Assembly: GCF_040183065.1 (NCBI RefSeq)
Contig: NC_091125.1
Coordinates: 117,910,121-117,974,120 of the forward strand
Direction of reading: 5' to 3'
DNA length: 64,000 bases
Origin: Periplaneta americana
Lineage: Eukaryota > Arthropoda > Insecta > Blattodea > Blattidae
The translations under genes and the position numbers were made by a program. Below are positions 9,501 to 23,200 of the stretch, one piece after another. Numbering within the stretch: position 1 is the stretch's first letter; every line of letters starts with the position of its first letter. The notes below the pieces were generated by a model. It was not told the origin of the DNA and ran no database searches. It worked only from the letters and a program-made list of their open reading frames with translations.

Positions 9501-12500
9501 GCCCATTATTTTATACAGATTCTAGGATAACCAAACATAACAGACAATGATTCTCTGAGACTGAAACCTTTAAATACAGCGCATCTGAGCCATCTAGATT
9601 GGGAAATTGGCTGGCCGTTTATCCATCAGGTTTCCACGCAACTGTTACTAGGAGGGAAACGTGATTTTAGTGGCGACAGTGTTTGTTTGGCTGTGATTAA
9701 GTGTAGAATGTTCGTTTTCTCAGTTGTGCGTGAATGGAAAACAGATCTTCATTAAGAGAACATATGCAATACATACATAAAGAATAGGAAATAGTGTGGT
9801 AAAACCAGACGTAAATATCCTGAGACCAGTACCCTTAACATTTATTTAACAGACTGATGCTGGGTTGCAAGAAACCTGTTCCATAAATTGCTATTCTCTC
9901 GTTAAGTAACGGACCTTTAAACTATTCCAGTCTTTAAAGTATAGGTCGTTGATATTTAACGATCTGTTAGCTATTCCACCTTTAAACTGTAAAAATTCAA
10001 AACGACAGAGCCATCGTAGCTGGCGCAAATAATTCGCTCATTATACATGCGTGTCGCTATGGTAATATTGTGTTTTTGGATAGTCATTGTTTTCAAACTT
10101 TGCACAAGATAGGCATCAAATACTGACCCAGGCCAACATGCAACGATTCTTGGTACAGATTGATAGAGAAGTAACCCTTCCTGTTTCGGTACATCTCATT
10201 CAAGTGTCCAATAGGGCTTTGAATTTTCATATGGCTACAGTCTATACACCAATAACGGGAAAATTGCAAATTAAGAAGAAATCCTGTTTTACTGTTTGTA
10301 CAGAATTTCCTTGAGGCACAGTAATGTATTGTTCTCTCATTCTTGCAATGCAGTCACACATCTTATTATTCTACAAACTGTAGATTTATAAACATGAATA
10401 TGATCCACTATCACATTCTGAAATGCTCCTATTGCGTAATAGCGCAAGGTTATTTACTGTGTGCGATTTGTTTTCCAATATAATGCCCTATTTCATGCAA
10501 GAGAGCCATGAATGTGTCTTTCGATAATCTAAATCTAACCTTAAAATCAATATTATCGTATTCTTCTAGAGGATTCAATCTGTGTCTCAGTATTCTTGGT
10601 CTTGGTAGATGTACCATATCAAACATAACCTCTACATCAGAGGATTCTATAATACAGTGAAACCTGCCTTTGCGGTCACTTCATTTAAACCGCCACCTGG
10701 CCAAAAGGCCAATTTTCTCTGGAACCAATTGGATTTTCCATAAGATCAATACAAATTCTCTCTTTATTTAGCGACCACCTCATGCGCCGGCTAGCGGCCG
10801 CAGTCTATTTGGATTGTAACCTGACTATAACAGTCACTGTCCAACAAAAAATCTTTTCACGGATACTGTCTGACCTATTTTTTCGATGGTTAGAGGACAG
10901 GGAGCAATATCACGAGGGCAATAGCTAAGTGTACAACAGTACACCCTCCATATCTTGGGGTTAGTTGGTTACTGTTTTATGACTCTTTTGTCACTTTCCA
11001 CTCCGACCCTACACAGCTATAAATTCTTACTCGTTTTTAAAGGATTGAAACACGGACTTTTTCCATCGAAAATGTCACAGTATGTTTTAGGTCAGTAGTT
11101 AACCATTCCAATTTTTTAAATGTTTTTTTCTCCTCTTTCTACCTTTCTCTATTGTCTATTGGACCAGCTTTTACGAATTTGTCTTCTTTTCATTCAGTTG
11201 ATTCAGAGGAACTGTGAAGTTAGTTTGAGAGAGGAATCATGTCTAACAATAAATCTAGAGTAATTTAAGAGGTGAGACGAAAAATGATTGAAGAAAGTGA
11301 GAAGGGAACATCTGCGAGAAATATTGCAGAAATATTAAAATGTTAAAGGACACACATAAACAGTATAATTAAGAATAAAGATGAAATGTTGAAAGAATGG
11401 AGAAAAATATGCGTGGTGGCCAAAAAGGAAGAGAGAATCTGTGTTTAGTAATGTGAATGATTTCGTTTACGAATGGTTCAAGTGTGCGAGGGCGAAGAAA
11501 TTGCCAGCAAGTGGGCCTTTGATTCAAGAGAAAGCTCTTGAAATTGCCAAAGAACTCAATGTAAGCAATTTTGTTGCTATTAATGGGTGATTAGAGTGCT
11601 TTAGAAAACGCCATAACATTGCATTTCGTTCTGTCTGGTGAAGGAGGTGACATTGCAACCAATGTTATTGAAGAATGGAAAAAATAGACTGCCTTCAATT
11701 CTTGCGGAATATGAACGCAGAGACATTTACAATGTTGACGAAACAGGTTTTTTTTCCAGGTACCTCCCTAACAAAACTTTAAGTTTTAAGAAAAAAGAGT
11801 GTAAAGGGAGGAAGTTGGCAAAAGACAGAATAACCCTACTCTTTTTTTTGTAATGCTGTAACCACTCTTAATGAAAGGGAAATCATTAAAACCGAGATGT
11901 TTGAAAAATGTTGACATGGGCTTATTGGGGGTGAAGTGGCTGCCATCAATAAAACATGGATGACATCATCATTGTTTGAGAATTGGCTGTGCGATTTCAA
12001 TTCCAAGATTAAATGACAAAATCGCAATGTGATCGGTGAAATTGGTGTTTCTTCCCCCAAATACGACATCACACCTCCAGTCCCTTGATCAAAGTATTAT
12101 CTAGTCATTTAAATTGAGGTACCGCAAACAAATTTTGAAAAGGCTAGTTGCAAGCATGGAAGAGGCTGACATTAATATGCACAATTGTTGTACGCGCACA
12201 GTACTAAAAAGACAATGAAATTCAGTATTTTCATGTTGATTCATAAAAAACCGCAACCTTAATCAAGCGGCCACCTCATAAAATGGCCATTTTGCAAGGT
12301 AACTTCAGATGGCCGCTTTAGACAAGTTTCACTGTAGTAGTAAAATTGTTTTATTCACAGAACTTTTCCTATACACACATGAATCTCGAGTTCATTGTGA
12401 TATGTATATTACATTTCACTTACTTCTGATGATAACATATCCATGAAATTACTTAATACTGTCAGATACAAAAACAAGAAATATACGTACAATATGGCGG

Positions 12501-14073
12501 CTAACGATTCGTTAACAGTTTATAGCTCCGATTTTCGACCTATAGTTTACAGAGTGCTTTAACGAACCAATAGCTTTAAAGGTCATTCTTGCAACGCTTA
12601 CTGACGCTAAATGAACAATAATATAGGACCAGTAGTGTTTAACGAACCTTATAAATGCTTTCTTGCAACCCAGCATTAATGAAATGGGTATTTTAAATGA
12701 CAGAAAAAAAAGACAAAAGAGCTACGTTCTTACAGAGGAAATAATCAATGAAATTGAAGCATAGTCCTCGCAAGTCTCAGAAATGTTTAGCACAGGAGAC
12801 AGGAGTTCATAAAGCATCTATAGGAGTGGCAACAAACTTATCGAACAGCAATCATTGCAACAATGAATAAAACCCAACATCATGATCCCATAACATAAAG
12901 TGTATAAAATGAATCCCCATACACTAGATGAACAGAAAGAAAATACAGGGACTGGCATAAGTCAGTGCGAGTGCTAATGTAAGTAATTTTATCTTACCAA
13001 GTATCAGTTGTTGCTGCTTATTTCCCCTGACTCACCAGCACTGACAGCCATTGTCCTACATGTACGTACACCTATAATCTTTTCACTGTAAGAAAAATCC
13101 TAATATATACAATAGGATGTGACTGAAGTGAGGTTTCATTGGCCGCTGTTTGGCGCCATAGATTCTCAGTACGTGTTCCCGCCTGCTGTTGTACATTCTG
13201 TTTCATGTTAAACATTTCCCGTTACTCGTCAAGTAGGCCTAACCTCACTACTGTGCATTCGTTTGCTTAGGAAACATTTATTTTATAATCACTGTAATTA
13301 AATTATTTTTAAGTCTTATGTCTTCACAATGGACAGTTGAGGATGCAAAAGCCATACTTCAATACCACGTGCTTACGTGAACAACTACGAGCTCAAGTGA
13401 CGCCAGCTTGTTACAAGAACAGACTACCTCGATATTACTGTTGGTATTCATCCGCGTTCATAGTACATAACAAAATATAAAAGTAGCTTTTCTTTTACAT
13501 AGCGTTTTAAATATGAGTGAAGTTATATATTTCATTGTATTTAACAACTAGAATTCAATGTTTTATTTTCAAATAATACAAGATTGTGGTTTCCAAATAC
13601 GAACTATATTTTCCTGCGTCATGTGAGTGTTTTGACTGGGAGCCAATCACGGGTATGACAGCAACGTGCTTGTGTTTACATTAGGATTTTTCTTACAGCG
13701 AAAACAGTATAGATGCCTCAGACACACTTTAGTTCCGAAACATTTGACATATTAAATCTCAGCACATGATGATAAAACCAAGCCAAAATTCTCTTTACAA
13801 CCCAATACAGTACTATGAAAGTCTGAAATATTGTTATTTCTTCATATTTGGAAGAAAGAGCAAACTTCATTTATCACATATAAAAATTTCGATATGTGTC
13901 AAATCATGGTGCAAGGCGTGATACTATCGTAATAATCTTACATTACAATACAATTTTTTTTTTTCAAGCTAAACTGTAGGCAGTGAAGCTATCTACTTGT
14001 ATCCCATTATGTTATGTTACTACAAGATTAGCACCATGAAATTTCTTAGTAATCAAATGCCTCTGTGTAATGA

Positions 14074-14136
<63 letters not shown>

Positions 14137-17100
14137 AGAAAGAATTGCAAGAACAGAAGGACAGACAGGCAGAAGCAATGCGCGAAGCACTTGAGAAAGA
14201 AGTTAGAGAAAAGGAAGAGATTCTTAGAATTCAGCTTGCTAGAGAAATTCAGAGTTTGCAGGAAGAAAAGCTGAAAATAGAGAATAATATAAGAGGTAAT
14301 AAACTTAACTACTTTTTCATTCTTGGGCACCTCAAACTATTTCGTAGTATTGAGGATCTTTCATGCATATAAATAACTGTGTAGAGATTTGTTTTGACAT
14401 CTTGTAAGTGATTATTGAAATTGCGAAAATAGGTCTCTCGGGTTAGTATATAATATTACAGTGATTCCCAATTAATGGTCTGCAGAGTCCTGGATGTCCA
14501 CATTATCCTTGCAGGGAGTCTGTGGCACTATTGACAATGAAATACTCCATTCATAAAATACGATTTTTTTTTTCTACCAGATTGAATATTTTCATGTTCA
14601 GTTAAAACAAGTCTTGTGTGGTTATATAATTATGTTAAACTATTTAGATATTTGTTATACTTGAACACACTCAGCACTAGGCTTCAATGTAATTATGTGA
14701 ACACACGTATTTATGTTGAAGAGAGGATTGAGACAGTAATTAAATAATATTGTCTAATAACAGAAACTAAGAAGAAGCTAAAAGGCACAAATTAGTTTAA
14801 TGATTATGTATTATTATATAGGTACTGATGTTCCCCAAAGCAAAAAGACTTCATCAGAAGTGGCAATTTTAATAAAGGAAATATTGAAACATAGAATACA
14901 GAGTTATAATTTTATAAATGAATGCATAATGAATATATGTATAAAAACAATTAGAGGACATTTAAATGCATTTTGTATCTGATTTTTTTTAAATCAATCA
15001 GTTATTAATTATTGCTATTTTAGATCTAATTAAATGCTGTTTCAGTTACACGTTTTTTTCTTCAGACCTCATAAAAACGTATAAATGAAGTTTTGCTGTA
15101 TTTTTAACTACGAGAATGACTTAATAACATTAATATTTTTTTTATTTTATTGTGAGATTCTATGAATACAACTTTCAACAGTTGCGCTTCTTTAATTAAA
15201 CCAAAAGAGTTTACTGATGAAAGAGTAGCATGATCTTAGTTATTGTCAATCAGTGTTCTGACACCAACCCAGATCTGTTGACCAGAAGTTCCAGTTCTGA
15301 TACTGCAAGTGAGGATGAGTGTGAGGTATAGCTATAGGTAAGGGAGTGTCTTTATAATCTGAAAGTTTAATCTTGAGTAGTTTTTAGCACAGGTGCATAT
15401 TGTATTTGCTATCACCCCCCTCCTGGGTTTTAGGATTAAAAAATTGGTGTGAATACAGTATTTTTGCATTCTTACATTTTTACAGCAAACCTTATTTCGA
15501 GCAAAATTTAATTAGAATATACAAATTAATTTTTGTACCTCCTGGAAGTTTAAAATTGATTGTTTAAGTGTGAAAAACATATAAACGAAAAACATAATTG
15601 AAATAAATTAACATGAAAAGTATAGGAATTTTGTAGAGACTTAAGAAAAAAAATATGTAAGTGAGAAACATATAGATGAAGTTTTACCGTATTAGGCAAA
15701 AGAATGATAAGAAAAAGCAAATGTAGATTAAATATATAGAATGGTCAAATTAAAGATATGATTGATAATAAAAAAAAAAGCTCACTTGAAACACTACAAA
15801 CAAACACTATCGAAAATAAAATTGAATATCAGTATAGAAGTGCAGTTGTAAAAAGAGAAATCAGGAAACTAAAACATACAATATGGGCTAATTACATAAT
15901 ATATAAGCACAATTGAACATGATTGCCATAGAGCCAAAGACTTGCCTATGAAATTGTAAGATATTTTAATTCATCTGAAAAAGATACAGAAAAATAAATA
16001 ACATCAGAAAATATATGGATTAAACATTATGAATTGTGGATGCAGAAAAATGCAATGCAGGGTTAATACCCTGAAACAAGTGATGATCCAATTGAAAGAG
16101 AAGAATTAGAAAACATACTCAAGACATTTAAAAACAAAAAATTCACTGGCATAGATAACATAAATATTGAACTGTTGAAATATGTACCTGATGAAATAAA
16201 AAGCAGACTACTATATATATTGAATGTCTGCTGGAGAAGATACAGTATCCCCGATAAATGGAAAATAGGACTAGTATCCTCCATATTCAAAAAGGGAAAC
16301 AGACAGGACTGCAATAATTATAGGGGAATGTGCTTGATAAATACAGTCAACTTCGGATATAGTGAATCTCTGCGGACTTGCGTATTTCGTTCACTAAATC
16401 TGAAATATCTCTGCCTTAACCTTAAATGACAGAAATGAATGAAATTGTGAACAATAAAATAAAATATTTCATTTCTGTGAAATGGATACATTGTATACTG
16501 TTACTCACAGTTGATTTACTTAAATTATTCTGTTGGCCCACATCCGCTCGTGAAAGACTACTTTCAATGTCATGTAATATTCACCTTGTCTTCCAAAGAA
16601 AACACTTTACCCTTCGACACTTTTATACAGGACAATCACTGTTGGAACACTAGAAACAAACTGATCAGGTAGAAATGACAAACTCTGTTATGGTGTGACT
16701 GCATACTCAGCCTTGAAATTTCCCAGGCCACTTAAAGGAAACTGGGAGGAGGTTGATGGAGTTTGAAAGCCATCAGAATCTTACCTTCATATATGCTCTG
16801 GACATAATGTCCGTCCCCTCTTAATAAAAGAAGGCAATTTTATTTTCCATTGTTTTGATGCTATCTGTCATAATGAAATGTTTCTGAGAACAAAAGGCAA
16901 CCCTTTGAAGGTGGAGGATTAGAAATAACAGTAGAGTAGTGTGCCTGAGAACAGAATGTCAACCCTTTGACAGTGGAGTGATGCAAGTCATCACGCATTG
17001 CCTGGATTTACAGTACAGCTCATTGTCTAATCCTACCTTTGTCCTTATGTCTGATTTCTACTTACTTGTTGTTTATATTTTATTATTATTATCTTATTCA

Positions 17101-17219
17101 GTTTTGTGTGTAAAATTGTAGTGTACTTTGTAAATTTGTAGTGTTTTTTGTAATGCAGTTTTACTCCTGGTTGAGTGTAGGGAAAGCCGTATAGCCTTAA
17201 CTCTGCCAGGTTAAATAAA

Positions 17220-17259
<40 letters not shown>

Positions 17260-20200
17260 AGGAGTAAGAAACTTAGAATGTTGTTCTCAACACATTCTTT
17301 CAATTTTATATAAGATCTGACTTCAAATAAGAATTTGTCAGAATATAAGGTTCACTATAAACGGAAATATTAATGTACTTTTAATGTATGTGGGTCGGGA
17401 CTAACAATTTAGGTTCACTATAGCCGAATGTTCACTATATCCATAGTTGACTGTACTACATACATGCTATATGCTAAGATAGTTACTCGACGACTTAATG
17501 TTATCAACGAATGTGTAATAATGGAAGAACAATGTGACTTTAGAAAGGGGAGATCATGTTTGGATTCTATATGTACTGTAGAACAATTAATTCAAAAGAG
17601 ACGAGAGTACAATTTGCCCACATACATGTTATTTGTGGATTACGAAAAAGCCATTGATAGAATGTCATGGGTAAAGCTGTCTCTGTATGAGCTTTCATGC
17701 AATCTTGTAAGATGTATAATATGTGAAGTTACCTTTTATTGTAGACGTATAATATGTGAAATTCCCTTTTATTGTAGACGAACATTCCAAAATAAAAGGT
17801 GAGTCAGCTGAAAACTTGAAACGACTGAAGGAAGAACTCCAGAAAGTTAAGAATGACTTGAGCAACGTGGAAGGAAAGAAGCAGTACCTGGAGAAGGAGT
17901 TGGAGGAGACGACAAAGGCAAAAGAAGAGGCATCTGAATCATGTTTGCGGGCAAAGCAGGAAATCCTGGAAAACTTCGGAGAGCTTATGGAAACCGAACT
18001 TCAGTGTGGAATCTGCAATGAACTCTTTGTCACTGTAAGTGCTAAACTAAAATATTGTATTTTTCCATTTAGCGGTAGTTTGATTTATTTTTGTTTGGCA
18101 GTCATAACATCAAACAAGTGATTTTGGACATTCATCTGTGTACAAGGATAATTATCGAGAAAAATCCCAAATATTTTTGTTTTGTTTCACAATAGTTTCT
18201 TTTTATACTTTACTAGTTTTTATCTCACGCAGAATAAGATATTTAATGTGAATCTGATGTAGAAAAAGAATAAGTTATTACCCTTTGGGTCTGAAAATTC
18301 TAATTGCATGGTTATAAATCAAATCTATATTATGTTGAAAATGGAGGTTTTTTTTTTTCTTAATTTTTTTCCCCGTTGTTAACTCTATAGCATCTATTAG
18401 TGCTTTATAGTTGTGCTAACAGCTGGAGTTACTTGTCAATAATGTGACGCTGAAACTTGTGTTCAGGTTACTGTCCAGCAATAGTCCTGATATATTTTAC
18501 AGTATTTTTTTTTATGATTAGATAATTAATATTAACCTATCACACTCACAATCACACACACATTCATACAAATTTCCAGACTCTGGATACCCAGGCAATT
18601 TTTCTTCTTCAAGAAAAATTCACCAAGAGCTGAACCCGGGACCTCCAGTCGAAATGAAGTTTACTGTCAAAGAATAAACTAAGATCCTCGACACTATCTA
18701 TCTGTTCTTGAATATATATATATATATATATATACATATATACATATCTGTGTGTGTGTGCGTGCGTGCGTGCGTGCGTGCGTGAAACTTGGGGAATATA
18801 TTCTTAACATATCACGCTAAATTATGAGTTAAAACCACGTTCAGAGATTCCATTCTATCCTTTGGAAGCCTTATTTCTATTGTGTCACACGTGATGTCAG
18901 AATGTCAGTTGACGTAAGGATATGTAATGAATTTGTCTGCCATTACTCTGACAGCCTAAGCAGCAAAAAGGTTAATTACAATTCAGTTTCAGCATAGTAA
19001 TTTTTCTTTTCATGCTGTTCTCTTCAGTCTATAAGGTAAGGTCTCTGTCACGTTGTGGAGATTAGTAGTCAGCAATATTTTGGTTGTATGAAAGATTTTT
19101 AAATTGTGAATAATCGCATCAAAGAAAAATTTGGATATTTATGAAGATGATGATTTCTTTAATTAGTTACTGCTCCACCTGTTTCTGTAATTTTTGCCAT
19201 ATAAATCACAGACACGTATTACTTGGCTTCTTTGTAAAAAAAAAAAAAAACTCATGTGGACCTTTTTTGCAGGATATTTTTACAGTAGAACATGCACAAC
19301 ACAATAAATAATTACAATTATCAGAAGATATACTTTCTGACCTTACAGTTAGAAGCTGCATACCATTTATCTTTTTGGCAGAAAATTATTTTGAAAAAAA
19401 AAAAGGAGAGCGAGATAAGACAGCATTTGAACTTAAAGAAAATTTCTCAGTGTTTGAAATATTACAGTAACTCACACATATTAGCAGTTGCTGAGAGAAG
19501 TCAAAATTTTATTTCTCACTTTTGTATAAACCAATCAGAGAAAGTCATCAATTGACATAGGCATAGATTATTAGCAATTGAATTGGAGTCGAATCTCATT
19601 TTGCCACCTATGGACAGATCTAAAGTAGTAACCCATGCCCTATCTAGGAGACAACTGGTTTATGGGGTTGATTATATATAAAAAGAAATGATGTTCGAAT
19701 GACATTTGAGATACAGGTCGTTTGGTTATTGATAAAAATAACCAGGCAACAGCTTCAACTGGCATGGTAATTTTTGCCCATTCCTAGTACTTTGATTTTT
19801 AGTCATTAAGTCACTGCATTATCTCACTTCTACTTTGACAGTTCTGAAGTACTACACTTAAATAATTATTATGACCACCCTGTACTCAGTTTAATTGAGG
19901 AAAATAGTGTGATCTCCATAAAATAAATGTGTTAACTTGTGTTTTTTTCTCTCTCGCTTTTCTCCAGGCGACCACCCTGAACTGCACACACACATTCTGC
20001 CGTTCTTGTATTCTGGAATGGAAAAAGAAGAAAAAAGAGTGTCCAATATGTCGTGCTCGAATATCTTCTGAAAATAGGTCCCTCGTTGTAGATAACTTCA
20101 TAGACCGAATGGTGCAGAACTTATCTGCAGAAATGCAAAACCGAAGACAAGAGCTTGTTGAGTCAAGACAAAGTATGTATTACTTGATATACCATATAAT

Positions 20201-23200
20201 CTGTTGCAAGAAATATTTCCAATGTTCATGTGCAAGGTATTGATAAAGTCCTTGTGCATTTTAAAATTGTGACATAAGTGGTTTTTTTTTTTAATTGGGT
20301 TATTTTACAAGGCTGTATCAACATCTAGGTTATTTAGCGTCTGAATGATATGAAGGTGATAATGCCAGTGAAATGAGCCCGGGGTCCAACACCGAAAGTT
20401 ACCCAGCATTTGCTCGTATTGGGTTGAGGGAAAACCCCGGAAAAAACCTCAACCAGATAACTTGCCCCGACCGGGATTCGAACCCTGGCCACCTGGTTTC
20501 GCGGCCAGACGTGCTGACCGTGAACCCGGGCCACCTGGTTTCGCGGCCAGATGTGCTGACCATTACTTCACAGGTGTGGACCGACATAAGTAGTCTGCAG
20601 TAAGCTAGATAGATGTAATTTGCATAAGTACCCACACAGCAGCTCATATCAGGGACCTTTTACAGTGGTCGGGATGGGAAATCCTAGAAAATCCTCCCTA
20701 CTCGATCTCAGTCCATGCAACTTGATTTCATTCTGCAGCTGTGTGGGAATGGTTTGCAAATGAGGAGAACATCTTAACAGCATTTCGGCGACATGTGGTA
20801 CACATTGATTAATCACACACAGCCAAGGGTATTTAATGCCTTTCCCATTATTGGCAAAGATGTATGGATCCTTGGGGGACTATTTTGAAGGCTGTTAGCT
20901 GTGTTTCCTTTTATGTTTAATAAAAAAATGATTTCTATTTATGAATATTTCGATTGTCCCTTGCCCCTTGGTTCCTGTGCCTGAATGTGTTAGCATTGCA
21001 AAGCACATTCCAGTGACCTTCAAATGCATTGAATTTCCATTGTTGCATCTTTATTGGCTGATATAACACAGTTGCCATGACTTATGAAACAACCCTCGTA
21101 TATAATTTACAATCAAAAAATTTGTATAAAGACAAGATAAATAATTATATTAACAAGTAATTCTATCACTTGTAATACTGACTCTTAACAAATGTAACGG
21201 CATATTTGGTTCAAAGTTCTGCATGAGTACACTACACTTTTAATATTTTCCGTGGGGCAAATCCAGTAAGTGTGTTGGTCAGACTATTGCATAAGTTCAT
21301 TCTGTGCTGATTTTCAGGATTTGAACCAAGTAAAATAGGGAGTAGTTTATGGGTGGAAAGAAAGTAACAGGGTAGACATATTGTTGATACACAGAGGGAG
21401 AACTGAACAATTTACTGAGATATCTTTTGTCAAAAGTTGCCTACTAGCGATAAATTGGCAACATGATTTTAGAGAAAGTGTAATGAAACTCATCTTGCCA
21501 AACCACGATAATCTGGTCAAGATAGGTTTCTCTAAGTGGTGACTGGAGGGGTGTAATGATAGCTTTTGTGCAGTTCTTCTCTGCATTTATTATCTTACCA
21601 TTGTTCGTTTCTCCTCATTCTGCTTTCTATTTCATTCTTTTCATTCCATCCTGAGGGCACTGTAATATCGATACATTAGGATCATCATCTTCCTCTGCAA
21701 CACTCTTTGTGATTACAGCTATAACAAAGCATTTATGAATTGATTCGGACTTCACTCTATCCCAAACATACCAAAGGAAATGCATAGCCTGGAAACAAGC
21801 AATGAAATTAGAAACGTGCAAAATGAAAGCATTTTTATATCTTGATGACACAACTTTTAACTCTATTATATCACTTGAATACAATATGTAACTTTAACGT
21901 GTTAAAAGAATGATTTGTTTTAGTTGTTTTTTTGTTGTTAGGTATCATGTGTCTATTTTTGTTTATTGTGTTCTTTATTATGGTGTGGTAGTGTGTTGTG
22001 AGGTCGTTTTTGAGTTTTGTGATGTTCTCTTTATTTTATTGTGCACATCTTGTTTGTATATGATTATGTATCTATTTAGCACGTGAAAGTTATATATTGT
22101 GTTCAAGGAATTTTTATTAAACGTGGTTTTAAATGACAATAAACGTAAAAAATACCAAATGTGTTGATATCGTTGCCTGCATGAAAAATACTATAGCCAG
22201 ACAACATTCAAAACATAGTGCTTCCATTCTTGAGTCACGCACGACATTATTGTTCTATTTGACTTACTCCCTACTCCAGTCTGACTGGTAGGAGCATTTG
22301 ATTTGTGTGCACTTCGAAATGTATGTTGTCTGGCTACAGTAATAATATTGTTTGTATAATGGATACCTGTAATACCGATCAGACTGTGTAGCATGAAATG
22401 TAGTTCAGTTTTCTGCAACTATTGGCTTGGCTTTAACATTACTTCAACAGCTTCTCGAAAGTATACATTGAGTTCGAGGTTTTTCTATGTTGTTTTTATA
22501 TGTGAGTGACTTCGGCGACACATATATCATCAATGCACAATGATGCATTTTCATTCAATAACCTGCTCTTATTGTGAATGTGTTAAATGCTAAATCTATT
22601 TTAATGCGTATTAGAAGTATTATCACCTCACTGAATAGGTTATCTTTCCCCATTGCCCACGCACCTCAACCTAGAGCTCACTGATAAATGGCATTTCTCA
22701 GCTCGCAGCAGTACCCTTCAATGGGCCATCCTTTTTCAAACTCAATGAATGCAATGTATACTACCAAGTGTGTGCATGTGTATAATCAATGAACGTAGAT
22801 GTTTTGTAAAGAAAAACATTTAAACCTTTTCATTAATCCCCAAAATTAATGTTTCAAATAAACTATTTCCTGAAATTAAAAACATAAATTTAGCAGTAAT
22901 ATTAACAAGAGTATTATTCACGCAAATAAATCATCCACTAGCAATAGGATTAGCACTATTAATCTAAACAATAATTGGTGAATCCAGCAGATCTTTTCAG
23001 CATCATAATTTACGTTTTTTCCTTGCACACTTGGATGTAGTGACCTGAAATTGAATGACTACTGTATTAGTTTAACTTCTTCCCTTGCAGATGATTTTCC
23101 TTATCATGTATTCTAGTATAATGTTTTCCTCTAATTTAACTTTAACGTGCAAAAACGAAATAATTTGTTCCTGACTGAGATATTATTTCATTAAGGTCAA

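Larger units (their letters stand above)
15775..17700 (+). mobile_element. LINE fragment, interrupted by a pogo-type element
   Basis: Plus-strand RT pieces: LKTFKNKKFTGIDNINIELL and SRLLYILNVCWRRYSIPDKW (16115-16260), then after a 1.1-kb insertion VTRRLNVINECVIMEEQCDF and YMLFVDYEKAIDRMSW (17443-17673). These are the finger and palm start of a non-LTR reverse transcriptase; the VDYEKA motif carries the first catalytic Asp. The 3' half is absent. Confidence 0.75.

Noticed and set aside
13997-14194. Open frame with a poly-isoleucine run
   Set aside because: Translation of the TTA microsatellite in the wrong frame.
15251-15329. Exon-like Ser/Asp-rich frame (DTNPDLLTRSSSSDTASEDE) with flanking AG and GTATAG
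   Set aside because: The phase is 0 to 0 while the surrounding RNF8-type intron is phase 1; inclusion would break the frame, and the donor is poor.
20373-20603. Open frame PAFARIGLRENPGKNLNQIT
   Set aside because: It is a translation of the SINE tail, not a gene.
20590-20930. Possible mariner transposase fragment
   Set aside because: The frames are too broken and no DD motif can be read; resemblance was only general.
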